64,000 bases of DNA from Salinarimonas soli (GCF_008386575.1 NZ_VUOA01000033.1:78510-142509); one strand, 5' to 3'; positions 38,904-49,189 are shown, numbered from the stretch's first letter. The notes: generated by a model not told the origin, from the sequence alone. Numbers and translations: made by a program.

Positions 38904-40022
38904 ATGGACATCGGTCTCGTATCAACCCGTCCCGGGATCGCGCCGGCGCCATCCCGGGCGCTCGCCGTCGAGATCACGACCGGGGCCGCCCTGCGGGGGC
39001 AGGAGGCAGCTTGGCGGTCGCTCGCCGCCCGCGCCGCCGAGCCGACGCCCTTCGACGACCCCGAGACGATGCTCGGCGCCCTCCAGCACCTGGCGAACGG
39101 CCGCGACGTCCCCGTCGTGGTGGCGCGCCGGGGCCTCGAGCTCCAGGCCGTGATCCCCGTCCTGCCCGCGCGCCATGCGCTCGGCGGCGAGGCGCGCCTG
39201 TGGCGCCCCGACCTCCTCCCGCCCCTGCCGCCGCTGGTGACCCGCGAGCGGACGGCGGAGGTGATCGAGGCCGTCCTCGACACGCTCGGCGCCGGGGGCC
39301 GCCGCTTCGCCCGCCTGAGCCTCGCCGGGCTCGACGCCGACGGCCCCCTCGCCGCCGCCCTCGTCGCCACCGCGAGCGGCACCGGTCGCGGCCTCGTGCG
39401 CGAGGAGGGGCGCGGCATCCCCGTCCTGCCCCACGACGCGGCCGCCCTGCCGGCGCGCGACGCCCGCCGCGCGACCCTCGAGGAGCGGCTTGGCCCCCTC
39501 GGGCCGCTGCGCGTCGAGCGCGGCCGCACGCCCCGCCAGGTGCGCGACGGGATCGAGATCCTGCTCACCCTCGATGCCGGCACCGCCTCGCGCCGGCGGC
39601 CGGCGCTGATCGCCGATCCCGGCCGCTCGGCCTTCCTGCGCACCGCCACCCGGCGCCTCGCCGCCGCCAAGGCCTGCCGGGCCGACATCCTGTGGGCCGG
39701 CGACCGCCCGATAGCCGCCGCCCTCGTCGCCCTGCGGCCCGGGACGGCGTGGCTCTGCCGCCTCGCCGTCGATCCGGCGGCGGGGGGCGACGACGCGGCC
39801 GAGTGGCTTGCCCTCGACATCGCCCGCGGCTTCGGCCGCCTGCGCCTCGACCTCCTCGACATGCGCCCTGACGCCCAGACCATGCCCGGCGCCGCCCGCC
39901 GCCCCACCCTCGACCTCGTCGTCGAGACCCGCCCCGGGGGCCTGGCTCCCACGGGCTTCGGCGCCCTCGTCGGGCGGCGGCTGCGGGGCATGGGACGCGG
40001 GCAGAGCCTGGGACGCGCCTGA
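38904..40022 (+). CDS. GNAT/FemAB-like (CelD/BioF2-type) acyltransferase
   Basis: The 372-residue protein shows the CelD/BioF2-like layout: two GNAT-like halves, with LAVEITTGAALRGQEAAWRS near the start, a middle FLRTATRRLAAAKACRADIL and WLCRLAVDPAAGGDDAAEWL late. Such proteins are often linked to cell-envelope polysaccharide or peptide modification. The start MDIGLVS has an AGAGGG ribosome-binding site; an in-frame ATG 17 codons upstream is less likely. The assignment to family is moderate. Confidence 0.68.
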   Translation: MDIGLVSTRPGIAPAPSRALAVEITTGAALRGQEAAWRSLAARAAEPTPFDDPETMLGALQHLANGRDVPVVVARRGLELQAVIPVLPARHALGGEARLWRPDLLPPLPPLVTRERTAEVIEAVLDTLGAGGRRFARLSLAGLDADGPLAAALVATASGTGRGLVREEGRGIPVLPHDAAALPARDARRATLEERLGPLGPLRVERGRTPRQVRDGIEILLTLDAGTASRRRPALIADPGRSAFLRTATRRLAAAKACRADILWAGDRPIAAALVALRPGTAWLCRLAVDPAAGGDDAAEWLALDIARGFGRLRLDLLDMRPDAQTMPGAARRPTLDLVVETRPGGLAPTGFGALVGRRLRGMGRGQSLGRA

Positions 40023-40138
40023 GGGGGCGGATCGGCGCCGTGTCCGCATGCGACGTCCCAACCCGCCCCGGCGGGGTTGGACCGGGCGCGGGCGGGCCAT
40101 AGATCCCCGACAGAAACGCATCACGGGATCCGTGCCCC

Positions 40139-40747
40139 ATGCTCGACACGCCAGCCCCCGCCGCCCTGCCGGACGCCGCCCTCGACCGCATCTTTCGCGA
40201 GGCGCGCACCTTCAGCCATTTCACGACCCGGCCCGTGGCGGACGCCACGCTGCGCGCCCTCGCCGACCTCATGAAGATGGGCCCGACCAGCGCCAACGCC
40301 TCCCCCGCCCGCATCGCGTTCGTGAAGAGCCCCGAGGCCAAGGAGCGCCTGCGACCGCATCTGAGCGAGGGCAATGCCGACAAGACCATGAAGGCGCCGG
40401 TCACCGCGATCGTGGGCTACGACACGGAGTTCTACGAACGGCTCGCCTTCCTCTATCCCCACGACCCTGGCGCCCGGGGCTGGTTTGCCGGCAAGCCCGC
40501 CGTGATCGAGGAGACGGGGTTTCGCAACTCCTCCCTCCAGGGCGCCTATCTCATCGTCGCCGCGCGGGCGCTGGGGCTCGATTGCGGGCCGATGTCGGGC
40601 TTCGACAAGGCGGGCGTCGAAGCGGCGTTCTTTCCGGACGGCAAAATCCGTGCGAATTTCCTCATCAATCTCGGCTATGGTGACAGGAGCCGGTTGCATC
40701 CGCGCTCGCCGCGCTTCGCTTTCGAGGATTTCTGCTCGATCGCGTGA
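40139..40747 (+). CDS. RutE/HadB-like nitroreductase, probable malonic semialdehyde reductase
   Basis: The 202-residue flavin enzyme matches the RutE group of the nitroreductase family ([47 protein letters not shown]). RutE reduces malonic semialdehyde in uracil breakdown, but no other rut genes are here, so the physiological substrate is open. Confidence 0.85.
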   Translation: MLDTPAPAALPDAALDRIFREARTFSHFTTRPVADATLRALADLMKMGPTSANASPARIAFVKSPEAKERLRPHLSEGNADKTMKAPVTAIVGYDTEFYERLAFLYPHDPGARGWFAGKPAVIEETGFRNSSLQGAYLIVAARALGLDCGPMSGFDKAGVEAAFFPDGKIRANFLINLGYGDRSRLHPRSPRFAFEDFCSIA

Positions 40748-40777
40748 GCCGGCCGCGGGACGGGGTAGGGGTGGAGC

Positions 40778-41461
40778 GTGCGTGTACTTGCCATCGATAC
40801 GGCGCTCAACGCCTGCGCGGCCGGGGTGCTCGACGCGGGCGCCGGCCAGGTGCTCGCGGAGGAGAGCCTCACCCTGGAGCGCGGGCACGCCGAGGAGCTC
40901 CTGCCCCTGATCGAGCGCGTGATCTCGCGGATCGACGGCCGGTTCTCGGGCATCGACCGGGTCGCGGTGACGATCGGCCCCGGCAGCTATACGGGCCTGC
41001 GGGTGGGGATCGCCGCCGCGCGCGCCATCGGGCTCGCGGCAGGCGCGCCCGTGGTGGGCGTGTCGACCCTGTCGGGCCTGCTCGCGCCTCTCGTCGCCAC
41101 GGGCGAGCGGCGGATTGCGGCGGCCGCCATCGACGCGCGCCACGGCGGCGTCTATCTCCAGGCGGTGGCGCCGGGCGGGCGCACGGTGGTCGCGGCCTCC
41201 CACCTCTCGCTGCGCGATGCCGTGCGCTTCCTCGGCTCCGGACCCGTGGTCATCACGGGATCGGGCGCCGCCGTGATCGCGGCGGAGGCGATCGAGGCGG
41301 GGGTGAGCGTCGATCTCAGCCTCGCCGAGGTGACACCGCACGTGGCCTGGATCGCGCGGCTCGGGGCCATCGCGGATCCTGCCCACGCGCTCCCGAAGCC
41401 CCTCTACCTCAAGGGGCCCGACGCCAAGCCCCAGGCGCATGCGCGGGTGGCGCGCCGCTGA
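40778..41461 (+). CDS. tsaB: tRNA threonylcarbamoyladenosine protein TsaB
   Basis: The 227-residue ASKHA-fold protein is the scaffold of the TsaBDE complex that adds t6A37 to tRNAs. It shows LAIDTALNACAAGV, GPGSYTGLRVGIAAARAIGL and a late FLGSGPVVITGSG. A GTG start follows GGGGTGGAG. Its stop overlaps the rimI start (TGATG), the usual tsaB-rimI pairing. Confidence 0.95.
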   Translation: MRVLAIDTALNACAAGVLDAGAGQVLAEESLTLERGHAEELLPLIERVISRIDGRFSGIDRVAVTIGPGSYTGLRVGIAAARAIGLAAGAPVVGVSTLSGLLAPLVATGERRIAAAAIDARHGGVYLQAVAPGGRTVVAASHLSLRDAVRFLGSGPVVITGSGAAVIAAEAIEAGVSVDLSLAEVTPHVAWIARLGAIADPAHALPKPLYLKGPDAKPQAHARVARR

Positions 41462-41940
41462 TGCTGTCGGGCTGGCTCCAGAAACCCCCGCCGCAGATCG
41501 GCCCCGTCGAGGTCCGCCATGCCGAGCGCCTTGCCGCGATTCATGCGGGCGCCTTCGCGCGCCCCTGGAGCGCCATCGACTTCGAGCGCCTTCTCGCCGA
41601 GCGCGCCGTGCTGGCCGACGGACTGTTCCCTGGGCGGGGCGACAATCCCGGCGGATTCGTGCTCTCCCGCCGCGTCCTCGACGAGGCGGAGATCCTCACG
41701 GTGGCCCTCGACCCGAGCCTGCGCGGACGCCGATGCGCCGCGCCCCTCCTGCGCCGGCACCTCGACGCGCTCAACGCCCGCGGCGTGCGCCGCGTCCATC
41801 TCGAGGTCGACGAGGACAACCAGCCCGCCCTCGCCCTCTACCGGCGTCTCGGGTTCATCGAGACGGGCCGCCGCGCGGGCTACTACGCCAAGCCCGACGG
41901 CAGCCGGGCGACGGCGCTGACGATGAGCGTCGAGCTGTAG
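41461..41940 (+). CDS. rimI: ribosomal-protein-alanine N-acetyltransferase RimI
   Basis: The 159-residue GNAT has IHAGAFARPWSAIDFERLL, the acetyl-CoA loop LDPSLRGRRCAAPLL and VHLEVDEDNQPALALYRRLG, typical of RimI, which acetylates S18 and other N-termini. The overlap with tsaB supports the call. Confidence 0.9.
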   Translation: MLSGWLQKPPPQIGPVEVRHAERLAAIHAGAFARPWSAIDFERLLAERAVLADGLFPGRGDNPGGFVLSRRVLDEAEILTVALDPSLRGRRCAAPLLRRHLDALNARGVRRVHLEVDEDNQPALALYRRLGFIETGRRAGYYAKPDGSRATALTMSVEL

Positions 41941-41946
41941 GGGTGG

Positions 41947-41969
41947 AGCCGCTTCCGCGGCGGCTTCTT
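41947..41969 (+). terminator. possible weak terminator after rimI
   Basis: AGCCGC and GCGGCT flank a 7-nt loop and are followed by TCTT. The stem is only 6 bp and the T-run is interrupted. Confidence 0.3.
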
Positions 41970-42033
41970 AGCCCCATTCCACACCCCGCCCCGGTTTGAT
42001 ACCAAGAGCCTCCCGAACCCGCCGGTCAGGCCC

Positions 42034-43647
42034 ATGCTCCCCGATATCCGCGACTACGACCGCCTTGCCGCCGCCTTCCGGTGGCGGATCCCGGAGCGCT
42101 ACAATATCGGCGTCGACGTGTGCGACCGCTGGGCTCTCGCCGATCCGGGACGGGCCGCGATCATCGAGGCGGGGGCCGGCGGCGAGGTGTCGATTCTGAC
42201 CCACGGGGTGCTGCGGGAGGCCTCGAACCGGCTCGCCAATGCCCTCCGCACCCGCGGGATCGTCCGGGGCGACCGGGTGGCGGTGCTGCTGCCGCAAGGG
42301 GCCTCGGTGCCGATCGCCCACGGGGCGGTCTACAAGCTCGGCGCGGTGGCGCTGCCGCTCGCGGCCCTGTTCGGGGTCGACGCCATCGAGTACCGCCTGC
42401 GGGACTCGGGCGCCCGCGCCCTCATCACCAACGCGGCGGGCCTCGCCCGCATCGCGGAGATCCGCGCGGGCCTCGGCGACCTCGTGATCCTCTCCACCGA
42501 CGGGCCGGACGGCTCCGCCGAGGGGATGATGGGAGCGATGGAGGCGGCCTCGCCCGACTTCACCGCCGTCGACACCGCGGCCGACGACCCGGCCATGATG
42601 ATCTACACCTCGGGCACCACGGGGCACCCGAAGGGCGCGCTGCATGCCCACCGGGTGCTGCTGGGGCACCTGCCGGGGGTGCAGATGCACCACGAGTTCC
42701 TGCCGCAGGCGGGCGACCGGCTGTGGACCCCCGCCGACTGGGCCTGGGCCGGCGGGCTCCTCAACGTGCTCCTGCCGGGGCTGCATTTCGGCGTGCCCGT
42801 GGTGGCGCGCAAGTTCGAGAAGTTCGACCCCGAGGAGGCCTTCCGCCTCATCGCCGACCACGCCATCCGCAACGTGTTCATCCCGCCGACCGCTTTGCGC
42901 ATGCTGCGCACGGTGGCGAACCCTTCGGGCCGGTTCGATCTCGGCCTGCGCACGGTCGGCTCAGGCGGCGAGGCGCTCGGCGCCGAGACCTTCGCCTGGG
43001 GGCGCGAGGCCCTGGGCCTCACGATCAACGAGTTCTACGGCCAGACGGAGTGCAACCTCGTCCTCTCCTCCTGCGCCGCCATCGGCGTCGCGAAGGCGGG
43101 CTTCATCGGCCGGCCCGTGCCGGGGCACGCGGTCGGCGTGATCCGGGAGGACGGATCGCTGTGCGAGCCCGAGGAGCTCGGCCAGATCGCCGTGCGCGCG
43201 CCCGATCCCGTGATGTTCCTGGAATACTGGAACAAGCCCGGCGCCACCCGCGCGAAGTATGTCGGCGACTGGATGACCACGGGCGACCAAGGCGCCTTCG
43301 ACGCGGAGGGCTATGTGCGCTTCGTGGGGCGCGACGACGACATCATCACCTCGGCGGGCTACCGCATCGGCCCCGCCGAGATCGAGGACTGCCTCATCCG
43401 CCATCCGGCCGTGGCGCTTGCCGCCGTGGTGGGCAAGCCCGATCCCGTGCGCACGGAGATCGTGAAGGCCTTCGTGGTGCTGAAAGAGGGCGTCTCCGCC
43501 TCCGACGCGCTCGCCGCAGAGATCCAGGCCTTCGTGAGAAGCCGCCTCTCGGCCCACGAGTATCCCCGCGAGATCACCTTCCGCCCGACCCTCCCCCTCA
43601 CCACCACCGGCAAGGTGATCCGCCGCCTGCTGCGCGGAGGCGAGTGA
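42034..43647 (+). CDS. AMP-binding acyl-CoA synthetase
   Basis: The 537-residue ANL enzyme activates a carboxylic acid to its CoA ester. Signatures: MIYTSGTTGHPKGALH (A3), NEFYGQTECNL (A5), WMTTGDQGAFDAEGYVRFVG (A7-A8) with DDIITSAGYRIGPAE, and the C-terminal catalytic Lys in PLTTTGKVIRRLL. The sequence sits nearest the medium-chain/Acs-like group; chain length cannot be read. It has its own upstream gap of 93 bp. Confidence 0.9.
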   Translation: MLPDIRDYDRLAAAFRWRIPERYNIGVDVCDRWALADPGRAAIIEAGAGGEVSILTHGVLREASNRLANALRTRGIVRGDRVAVLLPQGASVPIAHGAVYKLGAVALPLAALFGVDAIEYRLRDSGARALITNAAGLARIAEIRAGLGDLVILSTDGPDGSAEGMMGAMEAASPDFTAVDTAADDPAMMIYTSGTTGHPKGALHAHRVLLGHLPGVQMHHEFLPQAGDRLWTPADWAWAGGLLNVLLPGLHFGVPVVARKFEKFDPEEAFRLIADHAIRNVFIPPTALRMLRTVANPSGRFDLGLRTVGSGGEALGAETFAWGREALGLTINEFYGQTECNLVLSSCAAIGVAKAGFIGRPVPGHAVGVIREDGSLCEPEELGQIAVRAPDPVMFLEYWNKPGATRAKYVGDWMTTGDQGAFDAEGYVRFVGRDDDIITSAGYRIGPAEIEDCLIRHPAVALAAVVGKPDPVRTEIVKAFVVLKEGVSASDALAAEIQAFVRSRLSAHEYPREITFRPTLPLTTTGKVIRRLLRGGE

Positions 43648-43658
43648 GGCGCGGACGG

Positions 43659-44225
43659 CTACCCGCCGAACGCGAGGCGGGTCGCGTGGGCCCTGACGTC
43701 CTCCGGCCAGCCGGCGGTCCGGGCCTCGAAGCGGTCACGGTCGCCCGCGAAGAGGGCACGGCTCGCCTCCTCGAAACCCGGCAGGTTGCCGGCGATCGCC
43801 GCCATGAAGCCGTAGGCGGCGTCGCGGCCGGAGCGGCCGCCCTCCCCGTCCCGGCGCCTCGCCTCGTCCACGAGACGGCGCAACGTCACGGATGCGCCGC
43901 CAGGGCGCGACGCGAGCCAGTCCCAATGCCGGGGCAGCAGCGTAACCTCCCGCGCCGTGACGCCGAGCCGGGGACGCCCCCGGCCGCGCGCCTCGACGGC
44001 GGCCTCCGGCGGGTCGGCCGCGGGCGTGTGGCGCGCCCTCACCTCGGCCTCGCTGCCCCGGAGGTCGAGGTCGATCTGCCGCCCCGTCGCGTCCTCGAAG
44101 ATCAGGATGGATCCCTCCGCGTCGGCCTCCGCGGCGCGCTTCGCCGCAAGCGCCACGTCGCCGAGAGTGCCGCGGGCCAGCAGGGCGAAACCCTGGAAGG
44201 CGGTGTGGGTGGAGGGGTGAGCCAT
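43659..44225 (-). CDS. DUF2239 family protein
   Basis: The 188-residue protein matches DUF2239: FQGFALLARGTLGDVALAAK, ILIFEDATGRQIDLDLRG, then RGRPRLGVTAREVTLLPRHW, which also looks like the start of a DNA-binding or CRISPR/Arc-type helical region, and AAYGFMAAIAGNLPGFEEA. Function is unknown. It is divergent from a GIY-YIG gene, with a palindrome between them. Confidence 0.84.
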   Translation of the reverse strand: MAHPSTHTAFQGFALLARGTLGDVALAAKRAAEADAEGSILIFEDATGRQIDLDLRGSEAEVRARHTPAADPPEAAVEARGRGRPRLGVTAREVTLLPRHWDWLASRPGGASVTLRRLVDEARRRDGEGGRSGRDAAYGFMAAIAGNLPGFEEASRALFAGDRDRFEARTAGWPEDVRAHATRLAFGG

Positions 44226-44274
44226 GGGATCCTCGGGCCACGGAGGCCGGCCGACGCGGCGGGCGCGCTTTTAT

Positions 44275-44289
44275 TACCCGGGTATAATT
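44275..44289. promoter_or_regulatory. palindrome and TATAAT in the DUF2239/GIY-YIG gap
   Basis: The perfect palindrome TACCCGGGTA (44275-44284) is overlapped by a plus-strand TATAAT (44283-44288) in an AT-rich patch within otherwise GC-rich DNA. It lies 50 bp from the DUF2239 start and 87 bp from the GIY-YIG start, a good place for a shared operator. Confidence 0.45.
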
Positions 44290-44370
44290 GACACGAAGGC
44301 GACCGCCGGTCTAGAGACCCGTCCCATCGGGCGCGGCCGGCCGGGGTTCGGCCGGATCGGGAGACGAGCC

Positions 44371-44700
44371 ATGGCAGGGATCGACAGGAAGGCCGCCATC
44401 GCGGCCTACAAGGAGCGCAAGACGGCGGCGGGCATCTTCGCCGTCCGCTCGCCCACGGGGCAGGTCTGGGTCGGCCGCAGCCAGCATGTCGACACCCACC
44501 GAAACGGTCTCTGGTTCGCGCTGCGGCTCGGCACCTACCCGAACCCGGGCCTCCAGGCCGCCTGGAACGAGGGCGACGGCGCGTTCACCTTCGAGGTGCT
44601 GGAACGCCTCGACGACGAGACCCAGCCCTACCTGCGCCAGGCGCTGCTCAAGGAGCGTCTCGCGGGCTGGCGGGACGATCTCGGCGCCGCGCTGGTCTGA
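44371..44700 (+). CDS. divergent GIY-YIG nuclease-family protein
   Basis: The 109-residue protein aligns with small GIY-YIG proteins, with GIF (for GIY) near residue 20, WVGRS (for YIG plus the Arg) near 32, and a late FTFEVLERL carrying the conserved Glu. Both signature tyrosines are replaced, so nuclease activity may be lost or altered. The start MAGIDRK was chosen over an in-frame ATG 49 codons upstream that would overlap the divergent gene. Confidence 0.75.
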   Translation: MAGIDRKAAIAAYKERKTAAGIFAVRSPTGQVWVGRSQHVDTHRNGLWFALRLGTYPNPGLQAAWNEGDGAFTFEVLERLDDETQPYLRQALLKERLAGWRDDLGAALV

Positions 44701-44706
44701 CCCGTC

Positions 44707-45531
44707 ATGCACTCTTTGCACGCACATCGGGTCGCGATCGGCGACGAGTCCGTTCCGCTCGCGGATGTCGGGACGGGCGCGCCCGTCCTGCTCCTGCACG
44801 GCGCCGGCACGGACCTGCGGGTCTGGGGGCCGCACGCAAGCCAGTTGAGCGCCCACGTCCGGTGCCTCGCCCCGACGCAGCGCTATCATGGCACCCAAGG
44901 ATGGCGGGGCGACGGGCCGGCCTACGGGGTCGGGACGCACGCGGCCGACCTCAACGCGCTCGTCGACGCCCTCGGGGTGGCGCCGGTCACCGTGGTCGCC
45001 TGGTCCTATGCCGGCCATGTCGCGCTCCATGCCGCGGGCCGCCGCCCGGACCAGTTCGCCCGCCTCGTCCTGTTCGAGCCGGGCGTCCGTACCCTCGCCC
45101 TCGACGAGGCCGAGGGGCTCCCGGTCGCCCGGGACTCGCAGGCGATGTTCGGGCCGATCGTGGAGGCCGTCCGGGGCGGCGATCCCGTGCAGGCCATGCG
45201 TGCCCTGATCGACGGCTCGGGGGGAGCGGGCTATTTCGACGCGCTCGGGCCGGAGCGCCGGTCCGTCTACCTCGACAACGCCCACACCCTGCCGCTCCTC
45301 CTTGCCCAGGAGGAGCCGCCTCCGGCGAGCCGCGAGGCCCTGTCCCGGCTCTCCATGCCGGTCCACGTGCTATGGGGCGGGATATCGCGGCCGTGCGCCG
45401 GGTTGCCGGCGAGGGCTCTCGCGCGCTGCTGGCCGGCGGGGGCCCACCGCGAGATCCCCGGCGCCGGCCACCTATGGCCGGAGGAGGCACCGGAGGCGTT
45501 CTGCGCCGCCATCCTGGAGGCGATGGGCTGA
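44707..45531 (+). CDS. alpha/beta hydrolase
   Basis: The 274-residue protein has LLLHGAGTDLRVW for the oxyanion hole, the nucleophile elbow VAWSYAGHV, and a late His in EIPGAGHLWP. The substrate is unknown. It starts 6 bp after the GIY-YIG stop. Confidence 0.85.
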   Translation: MHSLHAHRVAIGDESVPLADVGTGAPVLLLHGAGTDLRVWGPHASQLSAHVRCLAPTQRYHGTQGWRGDGPAYGVGTHAADLNALVDALGVAPVTVVAWSYAGHVALHAAGRRPDQFARLVLFEPGVRTLALDEAEGLPVARDSQAMFGPIVEAVRGGDPVQAMRALIDGSGGAGYFDALGPERRSVYLDNAHTLPLLLAQEEPPPASREALSRLSMPVHVLWGGISRPCAGLPARALARCWPAGAHREIPGAGHLWPEEAPEAFCAAILEAMG

Positions 45532-45546
45532 CCGGCGGGCCGGCGC

Positions 45547-46527
<981 letters not shown>

Positions 46528-46665
46528 GCTGCTCTCCGGTTTGGCCCGGGGCCGCGGTCACGGCCGGCGGGACGACGGGCCGGGCGGCGGGCCGGCCCGC
46601 GATCGAACGTCGGTGGGTGCGACGGCGGGACGCCCGGCCTCCGCCGGGACGGGGCCGCAGTGGGC

Positions 46666-47226
46666 TCAGATGGCGCGGACTTCCTGCACGTCGGGGAGGA
46701 AGTGGCGCAGGAGGTTCTGGATACCGTGCTTCAACGTTGCGGTGGAGGACGGGCAGCCGGAGCACGCGCCCTTCATGGCCAGGTAGACCACCCCGTCGCG
46801 ATAGCCGCGGAAGGTGATGTCGCCCCCGTCGCCCGCCACCGCCGGGCGGATGCGGCTGTCGAGGAGCTCCTTGATCGTCGCGACCGTAGGCTCGTCCTCC
46901 GCCTCGTAGAACTCCCCCTCGCCCTCGACGGGCTCCGGCGCCGCCTCGTCCATGATCGGGCGGCCCGACATGAAGTGCTCCATGATGGCGCCGAGGATCG
47001 CGGGCTTGAGGTGCTGCCACTCGCCCTCGCCCTTCGTCACCGTGACGAAGTCGTAGCCGAAGAACACGCCGGCCACGCCGGGCACCTCGAACAGGCGCTG
47101 GGCGAGAGGCGAGCGCTCGGAGGAGGCCGCGTCGCGGGCGTCGAACGTGCCCATCGGCATCACGACCTTGCCGGGCAGGAACTTCAAGGTGGCGGGATTG
47201 GGGGTGGCTTCGGTCTGGATGAACAT
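46666..47226 (-). CDS. NifU-family Fe-S carrier (Nfu)
   Basis: The 186-residue protein has an N-terminal Nfu_N domain (MFIQTEATPNPATLKFLPG) and a C-terminal NifU domain with the cluster-binding CSGC (Cys155, Cys158). It carries 4Fe-4S clusters to target proteins. The start follows GGCTGATCCC; an in-frame upstream ATG is less likely. The 138-bp gap to the AKR gene holds only GC-rich sequence with no clear signal. Confidence 0.93.
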   Translation of the reverse strand: MFIQTEATPNPATLKFLPGKVVMPMGTFDARDAASSERSPLAQRLFEVPGVAGVFFGYDFVTVTKGEGEWQHLKPAILGAIMEHFMSGRPIMDEAAPEPVEGEGEFYEAEDEPTVATIKELLDSRIRPAVAGDGGDITFRGYRDGVVYLAMKGACSGCPSSTATLKHGIQNLLRHFLPDVQEVRAI

Positions 47227-47402
47227 GGGATCAGCCTTTCGTCCACGCCGGTTCAAGGCCGGCCGGAGCGGGAGCGCGAGACCGCGCCCCACCTGTGTAG
47301 GGCGGAACGCGGCGAAGGGAAACCGTCTCCCTGATGTGGCGGCCCGAGCCGCGCCTGCCAAGACCCGTAGGAACTCGCGGCGCGGGAGAGAGCATCGGTT
47401 TT

Positions 47403-47459
47403 CTCAATGGTCGCCAGCAGCATTCAGCCATTGAGCCGATGCCCAGAGCCGGTCATAAG
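47403..47459 (+). promoter_or_regulatory. candidate promoter and inverted repeat upstream of idh
   Basis: TTGAGC (47431-47436), 17 bp, then CATAAG (47454-47459) resembles a sigma-70 promoter and would leave a leader of about 20 nt. An inverted repeat CTCAATGG/CCATTGAG (47403-47410, 47428-47435) overlaps the -35 box and could be an operator. Confidence 0.4.
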
Positions 47460-47487
47460 CGCACCAACAGATCCACGGAGACCCGCC

Positions 47488-48975
47488 ATGAACCTCCACG
47501 TCGCCCAAGAGCTCCTCGGCCAGTCCGCTCCGCTCCACGCCGCCCCTGTCACCATCGCCCGCGGCGACGGCATCGGCCCGGAGATCATGGACGCGGCCCT
47601 GCGCGTGCTCGACGCCGCCGGCGCGCGGCTTGCCATCGAGGAGATCGCCATCGGCGAGCAGGTTTATCTCGGCGGCGTGTCGAGCGGCATCGCGCCCGAG
47701 TCCTGGGACTCGCTGCGGCGGACCAAGACCTTCTTCAAGGCCCCCGTCACCACGCCCCAGGGCGGCGGCTTCAAGAGCCTCAACGTGACGATCCGCAAGG
47801 GTCTCGGCCTCTTCGCCAATGTCCGGCCCTGCCGGGCCTACGCGCCCTTCGTCGCCACGAAGCACCCGGCCATGGACCTCGTGATCGTGCGCGAGAACGA
47901 GGAGGACCTCTATGCCGGCATCGAGCACCGGCAGACCGACGAGGTCTATCAGTGCCTCAAGCTCATCTCGCGGCCGGGCACCGAGCGCATCGTGCGCTAC
48001 GCCTTCGAGTACGCCCGGGCGAGCGGCCGGGGCAAGGTGACGTGCCTCACCAAGGACAACATCATGAAGCTCACCGATGGCCTGTTCCATCGGGTCTTCG
48101 ACGAGATCGGGGCCGAGTACCCCGAGATCACGCGGGAGCACATGATCATCGACATCGGCGCCGCGCGGCTCGCCGACCAGCCCCACCGCTTCGACGTGGT
48201 GGTGACCCCGAACCTCTACGGCGACATCGTCTCCGACATCGCGGCGGAAGTCGCAGGCTCGGTGGGCCTCGCGGGCTCGGCCAATATCGGGGCGCACGGC
48301 GCCATGTTCGAGGCGATCCACGGCTCGGCCCCTGATATTGCGGGCCAGGGCATCGCCAACCCCTCGGGGCTGATCCTGGCCGGCGTCCAGATGCTCCAGC
48401 ACCTGGGCCAGGCGGACGCGGCCGAGCGGGTGCACAATGCCTGGCTCAAGGCGATCGAGGACGGCGTCCACACCGCCGACATCGCCGACGCCGCGGTCAC
48501 GAAGGAGCGCGTCGGCACGGAAGGCTTCGCCGACGCCGTGATCGCCCGGCTCGGCGAGGAGCCCGCAAGCCTCAAGGCCGTGCGCTACGAGGCGGGCGCG
48601 GGCGGCATCCCGGTGCCTGCTTACGAGCGCAAGGCCCCCGCCGAGAAGACCCTGGTGGGCGTCGACGTGTTCGTCGACTGGCGGGGCGACGTCGACACCC
48701 TCGCCGCCGCCATGCAGGATGCGCAGAACGGCGCCTTCTCGCTGAAGCTCATCACCAACCGGGGCGTGAAGGTGTGGCCGCAGGGCCTGCCGGAGACCTT
48801 CTGCACCGATCACTGGCGCTGCCGCTACGAGGCGAAGCCCGGCAAGCAGCTCACCAAGTCCATGGTGGCCGAGCTCCTGGGCCGCCTCGCCCAGGCCGGG
48901 GTCGACTTCGTGAAGACCGAGCACCTCTTCACCTTCGACGGCAAGCCCGGCTATTCGCTCGCGCAAGGGGAGTGA
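47488..48975 (+). CDS. icd: isocitrate dehydrogenase, long form with C-terminal extension
   Basis: The 495-residue protein is a decarboxylating isocitrate dehydrogenase of the long type seen in Thermus and Rickettsia. Substrate residues match E. coli in exact spacing: Ser97, Asn99, Arg103, Arg113 (KSLNVTIRKGLGLFANVR). Metal Asps lie in NLYGDIVSDIAAE. The cofactor loop reads GSAPDIAGQGIANP; Asp283-Ile284 replace the Lys-Tyr of NADP enzymes, suggesting NAD use. Residues about 360-495 are the extension. The start has a GGAG ribosome-binding site. Confidence 0.9.
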   Translation: MNLHVAQELLGQSAPLHAAPVTIARGDGIGPEIMDAALRVLDAAGARLAIEEIAIGEQVYLGGVSSGIAPESWDSLRRTKTFFKAPVTTPQGGGFKSLNVTIRKGLGLFANVRPCRAYAPFVATKHPAMDLVIVRENEEDLYAGIEHRQTDEVYQCLKLISRPGTERIVRYAFEYARASGRGKVTCLTKDNIMKLTDGLFHRVFDEIGAEYPEITREHMIIDIGAARLADQPHRFDVVVTPNLYGDIVSDIAAEVAGSVGLAGSANIGAHGAMFEAIHGSAPDIAGQGIANPSGLILAGVQMLQHLGQADAAERVHNAWLKAIEDGVHTADIADAAVTKERVGTEGFADAVIARLGEEPASLKAVRYEAGAGGIPVPAYERKAPAEKTLVGVDVFVDWRGDVDTLAAAMQDAQNGAFSLKLITNRGVKVWPQGLPETFCTDHWRCRYEAKPGKQLTKSMVAELLGRLAQAGVDFVKTEHLFTFDGKPGYSLAQGE

Positions 48976-48994
48976 GGTCTTGGGGAGGGAGAGG

Positions 48995-49189
48995 CCACCC
49001 TCCCCCTCGTCCTGAGGTGCCCGCCGCAGGCGGGCCTCGAAGGGCGTTCCAGGGATCTCCCTCCGGCTCACACCAGTGGTGCGTGCTTCGAGGCTCGCTC
49101 CGCTCGCGCCTCAGCATGAGGGGCTTGGAAGACCGCTGGATCAGCGTCGTACCCCCTCACCCCCGCCCCTCTCCCCATGGGAGAGGGGA
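48995..49189. repeat. long intergenic repeat, family C copy 1
   Basis: About 195 bp carrying CTCGTCCTGAGGTGCC, GGGCCTCGAAGGGCG, TGGTGCGTGCTTCGAG and the end CTCTCCCCATGGGAGAGG. An inverted copy lies at 58838. It fills the gap between the convergent idh and ftsY genes. Confidence 0.85.

Noticed and set aside
37019-39991. A 990-codon minus-strand frame
   Set aside because: It is antisense to the EamA, COG0523 and acyltransferase genes, which have clear family motifs.
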